A DNA stretch of 64,000 bases from Arthrobacter sp. V1I9 (GCF_030817075.1 NZ_JAUSYU010000001.1:1612001-1676000), one strand, 5' to 3'; counted from the stretch's first letter, positions 1 to 8,821 are shown. Numbers and translations are program-made. The notes: generated from the sequence alone by a model not told the origin.

Positions 1-162
1 CAGGACAAAAGCGTGAATGCCCAGGCCGGCGAGCCATTCGGCAACAGGCTCCGCCTCATGGTCGGCCTGCCGGGCGTAACCACCTCCGGGGAGGACCAGG
101 ACCGCGGGCCGGTCTCCGGGACCGGCTGTACGGGACGGGACCGCGGTCAGACGGGGCGCCAC
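1..162 (-). CDS. Alpha/beta hydrolase (acetyl-esterase-like), 5' part only
   Basis: The gene runs off the left edge, so only the first 54 codons are visible. Read from the GTG at 162, the protein has a strand followed by the oxyanion-type motif LVLPGGGYA and then EPVAEWLAGLGIHAFVL, which is the usual opening of small BD-FAE/acetyl-xylan-esterase-like hydrolases. It begins 3 bases after the stop of the lacI-type gene upstream, so the two are probably co-transcribed. The frame stays open a few codons further upstream, so the exact start is uncertain. The catalytic Ser, Asp and His lie outside the window. An esterase fits the carbohydrate setting, but its substrate cannot be seen. Confidence 0.6.
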   Translation of the reverse strand, partial: MAPRLTAVPSRTAGPGDRPAVLVLPGGGYARQADHEAEPVAEWLAGLGIHAFVL

Positions 163-164
163 AA

Positions 165-1319
165 TCAGGCAGCCGTCTCGGTGCTGCGCCGAAGCGTAAC
201 TTCGCCGGTGATCGGATGCTGCCCCGCGCCGCCCACCCCTGCCTTTTCCGTATCTTCGCCGCTGATTCCTGAAACGCTGGGTTCTGCGCCGTCCGGTCCT
301 TCCCCGGCGGAAGCAGTTCCCGGAGCCGTTGCGCGGGTGGCGACGCGCCCAATCTCTTCGAGCGGCAGGCGGACCGTGGAAAGCGCCGGGCGGAAGTCAC
401 GGAGCGTTTCGATGTCATCAAATCCGGCGATGATGGCATCGCGCGGAATGCGGAGCCCCTCTGAACGCAGTGCGGCGGCGGCACCTATGGCCATCACGTC
501 GTTGACGGCAAAGATGCACAGCTTCCTGCCGCCGGGCCCTCCCGGCGCCTCCTCCTGGCGTGCCTTGATCAGGCAGGCAAGTTTAAGGCCGGCCGCGTAG
601 CCGCCGGCGCGGTTGAAGGTGGTTCGAAGGATGTCTGCAGGTTCCCGCCCGGCGGCAGCGAGGCCCTCCTGGAAGCCGCGGACCCGGTCATCGGAAGTGA
701 AAAGTCCCTCGGGTCCGCCGACGATCACAAAGTCACCGTCCCAGCGCGAAGCGAGTCTGCCCGCCAGCGCTGCGGCCAGTTCCTGGTTCGGCACGGCCAC
801 CACGTAGTAGCCCTCCGGCGCCTCCGCGCCCACCACGGGGTGGCCCACTACCGCCACCCGGCCGCCGTTGCGGCAGTACCTGTCCAGTTCGGCGGCCAGC
901 TCAGCGTTGCCTTCCCGGTTCTCCGGCTGGGCAGAGCGTGAGCCGGCAATCACGATTGAATCGGCCCGGCGGGCGGCGAATGCAGCGACTGCTTCCTTTT
1001 CCTCTGCCGGAGCTCCGCCGGTGGTGGCCAGCAGGACCATCCTGCGCTGCTCCCGTGCGGCTTCCTGTACGCCGCGGGCGATAGCGGCGAAGTAGGGGTC
1101 CGCGATGTCGTGGACGATCAGGCCGATCAGCCCCGAACTGGACTTTGCGAGGCCCTGGGCCTGGGCGTTCGGGATGTATCCCAGCGAGTCGGCGGCCTGC
1201 CGGACCCTGTCCGCTATGTCCTGGCCGGGCCTGCGGGCGGAGCCGTTCAGGACGCGGGAGGCTGTAGCCGGCGAGACGCCGGCAAGCCGCGCCACCTCAG
1301 TAAGGGTACTTGCAGCCAC
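165..1319 (-). CDS. LacI-family transcriptional regulator
   Basis: This 384-residue DNA-binding repressor starts at a GTG. Residues 5-25 form the LacI helix-turn-helix (TLTEVARLAGVSPATASRVL), followed by the hinge region and a periplasmic-binding-protein-like sensor domain with the usual GLIVHDIADPYFA opening and the IIAGFDDIETLRDFRPALSTVR segment near residue 310. It is divergent from the Gfo/Idh/MocA-DUF993-isomerase operon and two near-palindromic operator candidates lie between them, so it most likely represses that operon and itself. An oddity is about 40 Gly/Ser/Glu-rich residues inserted just before the final strand (GEVTLRRSTE); most family members go directly into that strand. The ligand is unknown. 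Confidence 0.9.
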   Translation of the reverse strand: MAASTLTEVARLAGVSPATASRVLNGSARRPGQDIADRVRQAADSLGYIPNAQAQGLAKSSSGLIGLIVHDIADPYFAAIARGVQEAAREQRRMVLLATTGGAPAEEKEAVAAFAARRADSIVIAGSRSAQPENREGNAELAAELDRYCRNGGRVAVVGHPVVGAEAPEGYYVVAVPNQELAAALAGRLASRWDGDFVIVGGPEGLFTSDDRVRGFQEGLAAAGREPADILRTTFNRAGGYAAGLKLACLIKARQEEAPGGPGGRKLCIFAVNDVMAIGAAAALRSEGLRIPRDAIIAGFDDIETLRDFRPALSTVRLPLEEIGRVATRATAPGTASAGEGPDGAEPSVSGISGEDTEKAGVGGAGQHPITGEVTLRRSTETAA

Positions 1320-1387
1320 AGCGTCTCCTGGTCAGCTTTGTAGGGTCAATAAGCGTAAGCACATTATGACAGTTATAGGTTCCGTTC

Positions 1388-1401
1388 GGAAAGCGCTTGC
1401 C
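1388..1401. promoter_or_regulatory. Putative LacI-type operator 1
   Basis: GGAAAGCGCTTGCC is a near-perfect inverted repeat centred on AAGCGCTT, the pattern typical of LacI/GalR-family operators. It lies between the divergent lacI-type and dehydrogenase genes. Binding is inferred. Confidence 0.6.
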
Positions 1402-1434
1402 AACTTGCTGCGGCCGGTGCATCATTGACGTAGT

Positions 1435-1450
1435 GGGAATGCGCTTTCCC
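1435..1450. promoter_or_regulatory. Putative LacI-type operator 2
   Basis: GGGAATGCGCTTTCCC is a 16-base inverted repeat with one mismatch, sharing the GCGCTT core of operator 1. The two centres are 48 bases apart, compatible with cooperative binding or looping by one repressor. It lies about 45 bases upstream of the dehydrogenase start. Confidence 0.6.
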
Positions 1451-1492
1451 GAAACAGCTTGAGTAATACTGCTCACTCACCGTGGAGGACAC

Positions 1493-2662
1493 ATGGGCTT
1501 CGAAACAAAAACGATCCGTATCGCCATGAATGGCATCACCGGCCGGATGGGCTACCGCCAGCACCTGCTGCGCTCCATCCTTCCCATCCGGGACGCCGGC
1601 GGCTTCACCCTGGAGGACGGCACCCGCATCCAGGTTGAGCCCATCCTGGTGGGCCGCAACGAAGCCAAGATCCGGGAACTCGCCGAAAAGCACAAGGTGG
1701 CCGAGTGGAGCACCGACCTTGACGCCGTAATCAACGATCCCACGGTCGACATTGTCTTTGACGCCTCCATGACCAGCCTCCGCGCCGCCACCCTCAAGAA
1801 GGCCATGCTCGCCGGCAAGCACATCTTCACGGAGAAGCCGACGGCGGAGACCCTCGAGGAAGCCATCGAGCTGGCCCGCATCGGAAAGGAAGCCGGCGTG
1901 ACCGCGGGCGTTGTCCACGACAAGCTGTACCTGCCCGGCCTGGTCAAGCTCCGCCGCCTGGTGGACGAAGGCTTCTTCGGCCGCATCCTCTCCATCCGCG
2001 GCGAATTCGGCTATTGGGTTTTCGAAGGCGACGTCCAGGCTGCGCAGCGCCCGTCCTGGAACTACCGCAAGGAAGACGGCGGTGGAATGACCACTGACAT
2101 GTTCTGCCACTGGAACTACGTCCTTGAGGGCATCATCGGCAAGGTCAAGAGCGTCAACGCCAAGACCGCCACCCACATCCCCGCCCGCTGGGACGAAGCA
2201 GGCAAGGAATACGCGGCCACGGCCGACGACGCCTCCTACGGCATCTTCGAGCTCGAGACCCCGGCCGGCGAGCAGGTCATCGGGCAGATCAACTCCTCCT
2301 GGGCCGTCCGCGTCTACCGCGACGAGCTGGTGGAATTCCAGATCGACGGCACACACGGCTCCGCCGTTGCCGGGCTGAACAAGTGCGTTGCCCAGCAGCG
2401 GGCCCACACCCCCAAGCCGGTCTGGAACCCGGACCTGCCCGTCACCGAGTCCTTCCGCGACCAGTGGCAGGAAGTGCCCGCCAACGCTGAGCTGGACAAC
2501 GGCTTCAAGCTGCAGTGGGAAGAGTTCCTCCGCGACGTCGTTGCCGGCCGCGAGCACCGCTTTGGCCTGCTGTCCGCCGCCCGCGGCGTCCAGCTTGCCG
2601 AGCTGGGCCTACAGTCCAACGACGAACGCCGCACCATCGACATCCCGGAGATCACGCTCTAA
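1493..2662 (+). CDS. Gfo/Idh/MocA-family oxidoreductase
   Basis: This 389-residue NAD(P)-dependent sugar or cyclitol dehydrogenase belongs to the glucose-fructose oxidoreductase family. The N-terminal Rossmann fold shows RIAMNGITGRMGY near residues 9-21, and the family EKP signature is at residues 114-116 (HIFTEKPTAE). The C-terminal half is the alpha/beta domain that binds substrate. A GGAGG ribosome-binding site ends four bases before the ATG. The stop overlaps the start of the DUF993 gene (TAATG), so the genes are translationally coupled. It probably oxidises a sugar, sugar acid or glycoside hydroxyl as the first step of the cassette. The exact substrate cannot be inferred; the GRMG turn differs from typical inositol dehydrogenases. 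Confidence 0.88.
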   Translation: MGFETKTIRIAMNGITGRMGYRQHLLRSILPIRDAGGFTLEDGTRIQVEPILVGRNEAKIRELAEKHKVAEWSTDLDAVINDPTVDIVFDASMTSLRAATLKKAMLAGKHIFTEKPTAETLEEAIELARIGKEAGVTAGVVHDKLYLPGLVKLRRLVDEGFFGRILSIRGEFGYWVFEGDVQAAQRPSWNYRKEDGGGMTTDMFCHWNYVLEGIIGKVKSVNAKTATHIPARWDEAGKEYAATADDASYGIFELETPAGEQVIGQINSSWAVRVYRDELVEFQIDGTHGSAVAGLNKCVAQQRAHTPKPVWNPDLPVTESFRDQWQEVPANAELDNGFKLQWEEFLRDVVAGREHRFGLLSAARGVQLAELGLQSNDERRTIDIPEITL

Positions 2663-3876
2663 TGACCTCCCTTATCCTTCCCTCCCATGACGGCGGCACC
2701 AGGGAATACCGGCTTCAGGGCGCTACCTCCTGGGCCCGCCCCACCGCCCCGCTGACAGCCCGCCGCGCCTACGCGGCAGCCCACGTCATCCCCGAGGTCC
2801 TGGCAGACAACACTCCCGGTGCGCCTGCAAGGCTCGACTGGGAAGCCACCATGGCCTACCGCCATGAGCTGTGGTCCTATGGCCTTGGCGTGGCCGATGC
2901 CATGGATACTGCGCAACGCGGCATGGGCCTGGACTGGGCCGCCACGCAGCAGCTCATCAAGCGCACCGGCGTCGAAGCCGCCTCCGTAGTTTCCGCCGGT
3001 AACGCAGCCACGGCCGGCAAGACCGTCCGTGACCTCGTGTCCTGCGGAGCGGGCACTGACCAGCTGGACATCGACTCCCTTCCCGTCGGTGAGGACGGCC
3101 TCAAGGCCGTCCTCGAGGCATACCGCGAGCAGATTGCCGTGATCACCGAGGCCGGACCCAAGGTCATCATCATGGCCTCTCGTGCGCTTGCCAAAGTCGC
3201 CGGCGGCCCCGAGGACTACCTCAAGGTGTACTCCACCTTGCTGCAGGAAGTGGACCAGCCGGTGATCCTGCACTGGCTCGGCACCATGTTCGATCCCGCC
3301 CTCGCCGGCTACTGGGGTTCAGATGACGTCGCAACGGCTACCGAGACGTTCCTGGGGCTCATCAAGGACAACGCGGCCAAGGTGGACGGCGTCAAGGTCT
3401 CCCTGCTCGACGCCAGCCACGAGGTTGCCCTCCGCGCTGCCCTGCCCGAAGGCGTCCGCCTCTACACCGGTGACGACTTCAATTACCCCGAACTGATCGA
3501 CGGCGACGGCAGCCACCACTCCGACGCTTTGCTGGGCATCTTCGCCGCCATCTACCCGGCAGCTTCAGTGGCCCTGCAGAACTACGATGCCGGCAACGCG
3601 GCCAGGGCCCGGGAAATCCTGGACTCCACCCGGGACCTGGGCAAGCACCTCTTCAGCGCCCCCACGTTCTACTACAAGACCGGGATCGCGTTTATGTCCT
3701 GGCTCAACGGCAAGCAGCAGGGCTTCCAGATGGTGGGCGGCCTGCACTCCGGCCGCTCGGTGTGCCACCTTGCCAAGACCTTCGAACTGGCAGACCAGGC
3801 CGGACTGCTCCGGGACCCGGCACTCGCCGCCTTTCGGATGTCCGACTACCTGCGCATCAACGGGGTGGGGGTATGA
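2662..3876 (+). CDS. DUF993 family protein (dihydrodipicolinate synthase-like TIM barrel)
   Basis: This 404-residue protein has repeated strand motifs of a (beta/alpha)8 barrel, such as PKVIIMASRAL, PVILHWLGTMFDP and VDGVKVSLLD. Lys245 in VDGVKVSLLD is placed like the Schiff-base lysine of class I aldolases of the DHDPS/NAL family, so a lyase or aldolase reaction on a keto-sugar or keto-acid is plausible. This is an inference, because I know of no defined reaction for DUF993. The ATG at 2662 is chosen because it overlaps the preceding stop; the frame is open further upstream but that part lies inside the dehydrogenase gene. The end overlaps the next gene by four bases. Confidence 0.8.
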   Translation: MTSLILPSHDGGTREYRLQGATSWARPTAPLTARRAYAAAHVIPEVLADNTPGAPARLDWEATMAYRHELWSYGLGVADAMDTAQRGMGLDWAATQQLIKRTGVEAASVVSAGNAATAGKTVRDLVSCGAGTDQLDIDSLPVGEDGLKAVLEAYREQIAVITEAGPKVIIMASRALAKVAGGPEDYLKVYSTLLQEVDQPVILHWLGTMFDPALAGYWGSDDVATATETFLGLIKDNAAKVDGVKVSLLDASHEVALRAALPEGVRLYTGDDFNYPELIDGDGSHHSDALLGIFAAIYPAASVALQNYDAGNAARAREILDSTRDLGKHLFSAPTFYYKTGIAFMSWLNGKQQGFQMVGGLHSGRSVCHLAKTFELADQAGLLRDPALAAFRMSDYLRINGVGV

Positions 3877-4712
3877 GCGACTTCTCCCGCCTCGCGATCA
3901 ACAGCGCCACCACCAAGAAGTGGACCCTCGCCCAGGTTGTCGAGGGCTGCGTCAACGCCGGTATTCCGTCCATCGGGCCCTGGCGTGACAGGGTGGAGGA
4001 AGCCGGCCTGGACAAGGCAGCCCGCCTGATCAAGGATGCGGGCCTGCGGGTCTCCTCCCTGTGCCGTGGTGGGTTCCTCACCGCTGCCGACGCCGAAGGG
4101 CAGGCTGCGGCGCTGGCTGACAACCGCGCCGCCATCCTGGAAGCTGTGGCCCTTGGCACGACGGAATTGTTCCTCGTGGTGGGCGGGTTGGCGCCGGGGG
4201 AGAAGGACGTAGTGGCCGCACGCCGGCGCGTCGCCGACCGCCTCGCCGACCTGGTTCCCTTCGCCGCGGAAAACGGCGTCCGCCTGGTCCTGGAGCCGCT
4301 GCACCCGATGTACGCCGCAGACCGAGCCCTGATTTCGACCCTGGGGCAGGCCCTCGACCTCGCAGCGCCGTTCGACGCATCCACGGTGGGTGTCGCCGTC
4401 GATACTTTCCACGTCTGGTGGGACCCCGAACTGAAGGCGCAGATTGAACGTGCCGGCCGGGAAAACCGCATCGCCTCCTACCAGGTGTGCGACTTCAACA
4501 TGCCCATCGCCGCTGATCCGCTGCTGTCCCGCGGGTACATGGGCGATGGCGTGGTGGACTTCGCCACCATCGGCGCCTGGGTGCGCGACGCCGGGTACAC
4601 CGGCGACATCGAGGTCGAAATCTTCAATCAGGAGATCTGGGACACGGACGGCAATACCGTCCTGGCCACGGTGAAGGAGCGCTACGCGGAGCTCGTCCTC
4701 CCGTACGCCTGA
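3873..4712 (+). CDS. Sugar phosphate isomerase/epimerase (AP endonuclease 2-like TIM barrel)
   Basis: This 279-residue metal-dependent TIM barrel is of the xylose-isomerase-like/IolE type. Expected metal ligands are visible in LVLEPLHPMY (Glu), VDTFHVWWDPE (Asp and His) and DIEVEIFNQEIWD (Glu). The ATG overlaps the DUF993 stop (ATGA), making the third cistron of a tightly coupled operon. Family members isomerise, epimerise, dehydrate or cleave keto-sugars; in inositol and C-glycoside pathways they act directly after a Gfo/Idh/MocA dehydrogenase. By analogy it may process the keto product made by the first gene. The substrate is unknown. Confidence 0.82.
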   Translation: MSDFSRLAINSATTKKWTLAQVVEGCVNAGIPSIGPWRDRVEEAGLDKAARLIKDAGLRVSSLCRGGFLTAADAEGQAAALADNRAAILEAVALGTTELFLVVGGLAPGEKDVVAARRRVADRLADLVPFAAENGVRLVLEPLHPMYAADRALISTLGQALDLAAPFDASTVGVAVDTFHVWWDPELKAQIERAGRENRIASYQVCDFNMPIAADPLLSRGYMGDGVVDFATIGAWVRDAGYTGDIEVEIFNQEIWDTDGNTVLATVKERYAELVLPYA

Positions 4713-4782
4713 CCTGATCGAGACCGTGGGCTCCTGCCACGCTTTCCCAACATGGCTGCCAGGAGCCTGCGCCCCACATGGC

Positions 4783-4820
4783 AGGACCCGGACCGCAGGA
4801 GCGGTCCGGGTCCTTCTGTC
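4783..4820 (+). terminator. Intrinsic terminator between convergent operons
   Basis: A perfect 14-bp stem (4783-4796 with 4801-4814) has an AGGA loop and is followed by TCTGTC. It lies between the isomerase gene and the convergent xylB gene. The T-run is weak, as is common in high-GC actinobacteria. Confidence 0.75.
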
Positions 4821-4830
4821 TAAAGTACGC

Positions 4831-6249
4831 CTAGGCGTACAGCGAAGCACACCGGCGGTAGCGGGCGAGCACCCCGCCGTCGTCCTTCCCGGCGGGGATC
4901 CCGACGGCGTCGAGCGCCCACTGCGGAAATGTTCCGGTGAGTGCCGCGGCGGCCTGGCGGGCGGCGCCGTCGGCCACATACTCGCCGGGATGAGGCACGG
5001 TCACCTCTATTCCCAGCAGCTGGGCCGCTGCCTCTTGTACCGCCCTTGACTGGGCTCCGCCGCCCACCAGGATAATCCGCCTGGCCTCGACTCCCTGCTC
5101 CTGAAGGGCTGCCAGTCCATCCGCCAGGGAACACACCACGCCCTCGACGGCGGCGCGCGCCAGGTTAGCCGGCGTGTAGTTCCCGCGGGTGATGCCATGC
5201 AGGGAACCCGTGGCGTCGGGCAGGTTCGGCGTGCGCTCGCCATCAAAGTACGGCACCAGGGTCAGACCGCCGGCGCCGCTTTCGGCTGACAGCGCCAGCT
5301 CGCTGAACTCCGCCAGGCTGACGTCCAGCAGTGCTGCGGTGGCGTCAAAAACCCGGGTCGCGTTCAGGGTGCATACCAGCGGGAGGTAATTCCCGGCGGC
5401 GTCGGCGAACCCCGCCACCAGCCCGGACGGATCGGCGGCAGGAGTGCCGGACACAGCGAAGACCGTTCCGGAGGTACCCAGCGACATCACCACATCACCG
5501 ACGCCGGCACCTACCCCCAGCGCAGCTGCCGCGTTGTCCCCGGCGCCTGCGGCCACCAGGGCACCGGCGGGAGTCTTCCCGGCGGCGTCCAGCGGACCCA
5601 GTACGTCGGGCAACAGCGGGACGTGCCCGAGCGATGCCGCCAGGACCTCCGGCAGGTACGTACCGGCCGCCGTCGAATAGTAGCCCGTTCCGGACGCGTC
5701 CGAACGGTCCGTGGTGAGGGCCTCGAGGCTTCCGAGGCCGCTGCCCTCGCCGTTGCCCAGGAGCCGCCACGTCAGCCAGTCGTGCGGCAGGCAGACGGCT
5801 GCCACCTTCGCGGCGTTCTCCGGCTCATTGGCTGCCAGCCAGTGCAGCTTCGTGAGGGTCAGCGATGCCACCGGGACGGTGCCCGTGGCACCGGCCCAAT
5901 AGCGGGCACCGGCAGCAGCATCGCCGTCGCCCGCGGTCCTGATCAGCTCCAGGGCGGCGCCGGAACTGCGGGTGTCGTTCCACAGGAGAGCCGGCCTGAT
6001 GACCCGGCCGTCAGCGTCCAGGCAAACCATGCCGTGCTGCTGGCCCCCGACGGATACTGCTGCCACGTCATCCAGGCCGCCGGCCTGTTGTATTGCTTCC
6101 TGAAGGGCAGTCCACCAGTGGTCCGGGTGGACTTCGCTGCCCTCCGGGTGGCTTGCCCGCCCGTGGCGCACCAGTGCCCCGGTGTCCGCATCGCGGATCA
6201 CCACTTTGCAGGACTGGGTAGAGCTGTCGATGCCTGCTACCAGCGCCAT
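4831..6249 (-). CDS. xylB: Xylulokinase
   Basis: XylB phosphorylates D-xylulose with ATP to xylulose 5-phosphate, feeding the pentose phosphate pathway in the cytoplasm. The 472-residue protein is a FGGY-family kinase: [12 protein letters not shown] at the N-terminus holds Asp8, GQQHGMV and LWNDTRS mark the sugar site, the catalytic Asp lies in [13 protein letters not shown] near residue 237, and [11 protein letters not shown] is the phosphate-binding segment. It starts two bases after the xylA stop, so both are one transcript. The last codons and stop form part of a perfect 16-bp palindrome (4825-4840). Length matches the family (480-500). Confidence 0.94.
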   Translation of the reverse strand: MALVAGIDSSTQSCKVVIRDADTGALVRHGRASHPEGSEVHPDHWWTALQEAIQQAGGLDDVAAVSVGGQQHGMVCLDADGRVIRPALLWNDTRSSGAALELIRTAGDGDAAAGARYWAGATGTVPVASLTLTKLHWLAANEPENAAKVAAVCLPHDWLTWRLLGNGEGSGLGSLEALTTDRSDASGTGYYSTAAGTYLPEVLAASLGHVPLLPDVLGPLDAAGKTPAGALVAAGAGDNAAAALGVGAGVGDVVMSLGTSGTVFAVSGTPAADPSGLVAGFADAAGNYLPLVCTLNATRVFDATAALLDVSLAEFSELALSAESGAGGLTLVPYFDGERTPNLPDATGSLHGITRGNYTPANLARAAVEGVVCSLADGLAALQEQGVEARRIILVGGGAQSRAVQEAAAQLLGIEVTVPHPGEYVADGAARQAAAALTGTFPQWALDAVGIPAGKDDGGVLARYRRCASLYA

Positions 6250-6251
6250 GG

Positions 6252-7439
6252 TCAGCCGGCGTTGAGGAGGTGTTCGAGGGCGAGCTGGTTGAGGCGGATG
6301 AACGCGAAGGAGCGTTCGGCGGCCTTGTTAGCGTCGAAAGCTTCGAAGGCGGTGGTGTCGGCCAGCAGGTCGGTGGCGGTTTCGCCGGCGGCGAGGGTGG
6401 TTTCGCCGAGTTCGAAGACGCCGGAGGCGGCGAGGGCTTCCTGGACCTGGGGGTCGGCGCGGAAGGCGGTGGCGCGTTCCTTCAGCAGCAGGTACATGGC
6501 CATGTTGGCTTTGGCTGATTCCCAGACGCCGTCGTAGCCGTCGGTGCGGGAGGGCTTGTAGTCGAAGTGGCGCGGGCCCTCGTAGCGGGGTCCGCCGTTG
6601 GGGAACCCGTTTTCGAGCAGGTCAACGGTGAAGAAGGCGCTGGTGAGGTCGCCGTGGCCGAAGACGAGGTCCTGGTCGTACTTGATGCCGCGCTGGCCGT
6701 TGAGGTCGATGTGGAAGAGCTTCCCGGCCCAGAGTGCCTGGGCGATGCCGTGGGTGAAGTTCAGCCCGGCCATCTGCTCGTGCCCGGTTTCGGGGTTCAG
6801 GCCCACGATGTCGCCGTGTTCGAGCTGGGCGATGAACGCCAGGGCGTGGCCGACGGTGGGGAGGAAGATGTCGCCGCGGGGTTCGTTGGGCTTGGGTTCG
6901 AGGGCGATGCGGAGGTTGTAGCCCTTGTCCTTTATGTAGGCGGCGGCGGTGTCCACGCCCTCGCGCATCCGGTCCAGGGCCGCGGCGAGGTCCTTGGAGC
7001 CGTCATATTCGCTGCCTTCGCGTCCGCCCCACATCACAAAGGTTTCGGCGCCGAACTCGGCGGCCGAATCGATGTTGCGCAGGACCTTGGACAAGGCGAA
7101 GCGGCGGATGGACCGGTCGTTGGAGGTAAACCCGCCGTCCTTGAATACCGGGTGGCTGAACAGGTTCGTGGTGACCATCGGGACCTTCAGGCCGGTCTCG
7201 GCCAGGGCTGCCTTGAAGTTCTTCAGGATCAGGTCCCGCTCCGAGGCCGTGGCGTCAAACGGAATCAGGTCGTTGTCGTGGAACGTGATGCCGTACGCGC
7301 CGAGCCCGGCCAGCCGGTGCACCGCCTCCACCGGGTCCAGCTCCGCACGGGTGGCAACACCGAACGGGTCAGCGCCGGTCCACCCAACAGTCCAAAGACC
7401 GAACGTGAACTTATCAGCAGGCGTGGGGGAAAGAGTCAT
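6252..7439 (-). CDS. xylA: Xylose isomerase
   Basis: XylA converts D-xylose to D-xylulose using two divalent metal ions. The 395-residue protein is the short class I actinobacterial type: catalytic His54 and Asp57 are in [12 protein letters not shown], metal ligands in [15 protein letters not shown] and [14 protein letters not shown], and [16 protein letters not shown] near the C-terminal third. The ATG at 7439 is preferred because AAGGA precedes it at normal spacing; the upstream GTG at 7454 would swallow that site. xylB follows after two bases. Transcription is probably from the TTGACC/TATAGT promoter in the divergent gap and is repressed by the adjacent ROK protein. Confidence 0.96.
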   Translation of the reverse strand: MTLSPTPADKFTFGLWTVGWTGADPFGVATRAELDPVEAVHRLAGLGAYGITFHDNDLIPFDATASERDLILKNFKAALAETGLKVPMVTTNLFSHPVFKDGGFTSNDRSIRRFALSKVLRNIDSAAEFGAETFVMWGGREGSEYDGSKDLAAALDRMREGVDTAAAYIKDKGYNLRIALEPKPNEPRGDIFLPTVGHALAFIAQLEHGDIVGLNPETGHEQMAGLNFTHGIAQALWAGKLFHIDLNGQRGIKYDQDLVFGHGDLTSAFFTVDLLENGFPNGGPRYEGPRHFDYKPSRTDGYDGVWESAKANMAMYLLLKERATAFRADPQVQEALAASGVFELGETTLAAGETATDLLADTTAFEAFDANKAAERSFAFIRLNQLALEHLLNAG

Positions 7440-7480
7440 GATGCGTCCTTGCACTAGTGTTTGGCCCTTGGTCAGGCTAC

Positions 7481-7501
7481 TTAGTTTACTGCTTGAACTA
7501 T
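7481..7501. promoter_or_regulatory. XylR-type operator
   Basis: The inverted repeat has half-sites TTAGTT (7481-7486) and AACTAT (7496-7501) around a central base at 7491. It resembles the TTAGTTTG...CAAACTAA operator of ROK xylose repressors. It overlaps the likely xylA -10 box, so bound repressor would block RNA polymerase. Confidence 0.65.
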
Positions 7502-7526
7502 ATAAGATTGATTAGGCTAGGGTCAA
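7497..7526 (-). promoter_or_regulatory. xylAB promoter
   Basis: On the minus strand, TTGACC (7526-7521) is an apparent -35 box and TATAGT (7502-7497) a -10 box, 18 bases apart. Each differs from the consensus by one base. The start would be about 50 bases upstream of xylA. Confidence 0.6.
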
Positions 7527-7577
7527 TAGCAAGGGAAATCAAGAAGAGGTCCCGCAGCGACTGTAAGGAGACCGGCC

Positions 7578-8807
7578 ATGGCGTACACGGCAGCCGCACC
7601 TGCCCCGTCCGACGCCGGCACGCCGGGCAGCATGGGGGATGTGCGCAGGAGCAACCTTGCCCTCGTCCTGGGCACGGTGGCACAGTCTCCAGCTGGTTTT
7701 CACCTGACCCGCGCGCAGATTGCCGCCGCCACCGGGCTGACCAAGGCGTCGGTATCGAGCATCGTCCTGGACCTCCTTGACGCAGGCATTCTGCGTGAAC
7801 TCGGCCTGAACCCCCAGGGGGAGCGGGGCCGGCCGGGAGTGGGCCTGGCAATGAATCCGGCGCGCGGTGTGATGGGTTTGGAAATCAACGTCGACTACAT
7901 TGCTGCCGGCGTGACTGATCTGTCCGGGGCCGTAGTGGTGCAGGAAATCCTTGAACGGGACAATCGGGACAGTGCAAGTGCGCCGGTGATGACCGCCCTC
8001 TCCGCGTTGGCCGCCGAGGTGCGGACGGCGGCCGCGGCGAAAGGCGTGGAAATCCTGGGCGGAGGACTCGCTGTTCCCGGACTCGTGGATGACGGCAGGT
8101 CAACTGTCATCACTGCCCCGAACCTGGGCTGGCGGGACGTAAAGCTTGATGTCACCGGTCTGCTCCCCGGCCTGCCGTTGGGTGTCACCCTCTTCAATGA
8201 AGCGAATGCGGCTGCCCTGGCGGAACTGGCCCGCGGACCCGCCGGCGGGAAAGACTTCCTCTTCATTTCCGGCGAGGTGGGCGTCGGTGGCGGACTGGTC
8301 ATCAAGTCGGAACTCTTCACCGGCCCCGAGGGCCATGCGGGGGAGGTGGGCCACATCGTTGTCGACCCCGACGGCAGCCCCTGCTCCTGCGGCGGAATCG
8401 GCTGCCTGGAGACGATAGCCGGGCAGGACGCCATCTTTTCTGCCGCGGGAGTAGCAGGCAAGCGGCAAACGAGATCGGAAAGCATGTCCGCCTTAGCAAG
8501 TGCGCTCACAAACGGGGAACCTGCCTCGCTGCTGGCTGTCCAGCGGGCCGGGCGGTCCCTGGGCGTGGCGGTTGCGTCCACGTCGCGGGTGGTGGACATC
8601 AAGGCGGTGGTCCTCGGCGGACACTTCGCCGTCCTGGAGCCGTGGTTGCGCCCGCCGTTGCTGGACAGCCTCAGCAGGTACGCGCCGGGAAAATTCCTGC
8701 CCGAGCACATCACCATTGCTGCCGCCGGTGAAAACGGCGCCCTGCTGGGGGCCGCCGGCAGCGTGGTCCGATCCCTCGTGGAAGCACCCCACCGGCTGCA
8801 TTCCTAG
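7578..8807 (+). CDS. xylR: ROK-family xylose repressor
   Basis: This 409-residue regulator has an N-terminal winged helix (about residues 22-75, LTRAQIAAATGLTKASVSSI) and a C-terminal ROK sugar-kinase-like sensor domain. The ROK zinc motif is intact: GHAGEVGHIVVDP followed by CSCGGIGCLE near residue 275. It lacks obvious deviations and starts at ATG 7578 after a strong TAAGGAG site. Divergence from xylA and the XylR-like inverted repeat between them make it the likely xylose-responsive repressor of xylAB. The symbol is assigned by context; other ROK regulators look similar in sequence. Confidence 0.87.
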   Translation: MAYTAAAPAPSDAGTPGSMGDVRRSNLALVLGTVAQSPAGFHLTRAQIAAATGLTKASVSSIVLDLLDAGILRELGLNPQGERGRPGVGLAMNPARGVMGLEINVDYIAAGVTDLSGAVVVQEILERDNRDSASAPVMTALSALAAEVRTAAAAKGVEILGGGLAVPGLVDDGRSTVITAPNLGWRDVKLDVTGLLPGLPLGVTLFNEANAAALAELARGPAGGKDFLFISGEVGVGGGLVIKSELFTGPEGHAGEVGHIVVDPDGSPCSCGGIGCLETIAGQDAIFSAAGVAGKRQTRSESMSALASALTNGEPASLLAVQRAGRSLGVAVASTSRVVDIKAVVLGGHFAVLEPWLRPPLLDSLSRYAPGKFLPEHITIAAAGENGALLGAAGSVVRSLVEAPHRLHS

Positions 8808-8821
8808 CGTCCGCCGGCAGC

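Noticed and set aside
13..600. Plus-strand frame at the left edge
   Set aside because: It is antisense to the LacI sensor domain and the hydrolase start, both of which have recognisable motifs.
1493..2662. Naming the dehydrogenase as inositol or levoglucosan dehydrogenase
   Set aside because: The N-terminal sequence and partner genes differ from those enzymes as I know them, and no iolB, iolC or iolD gene is present.
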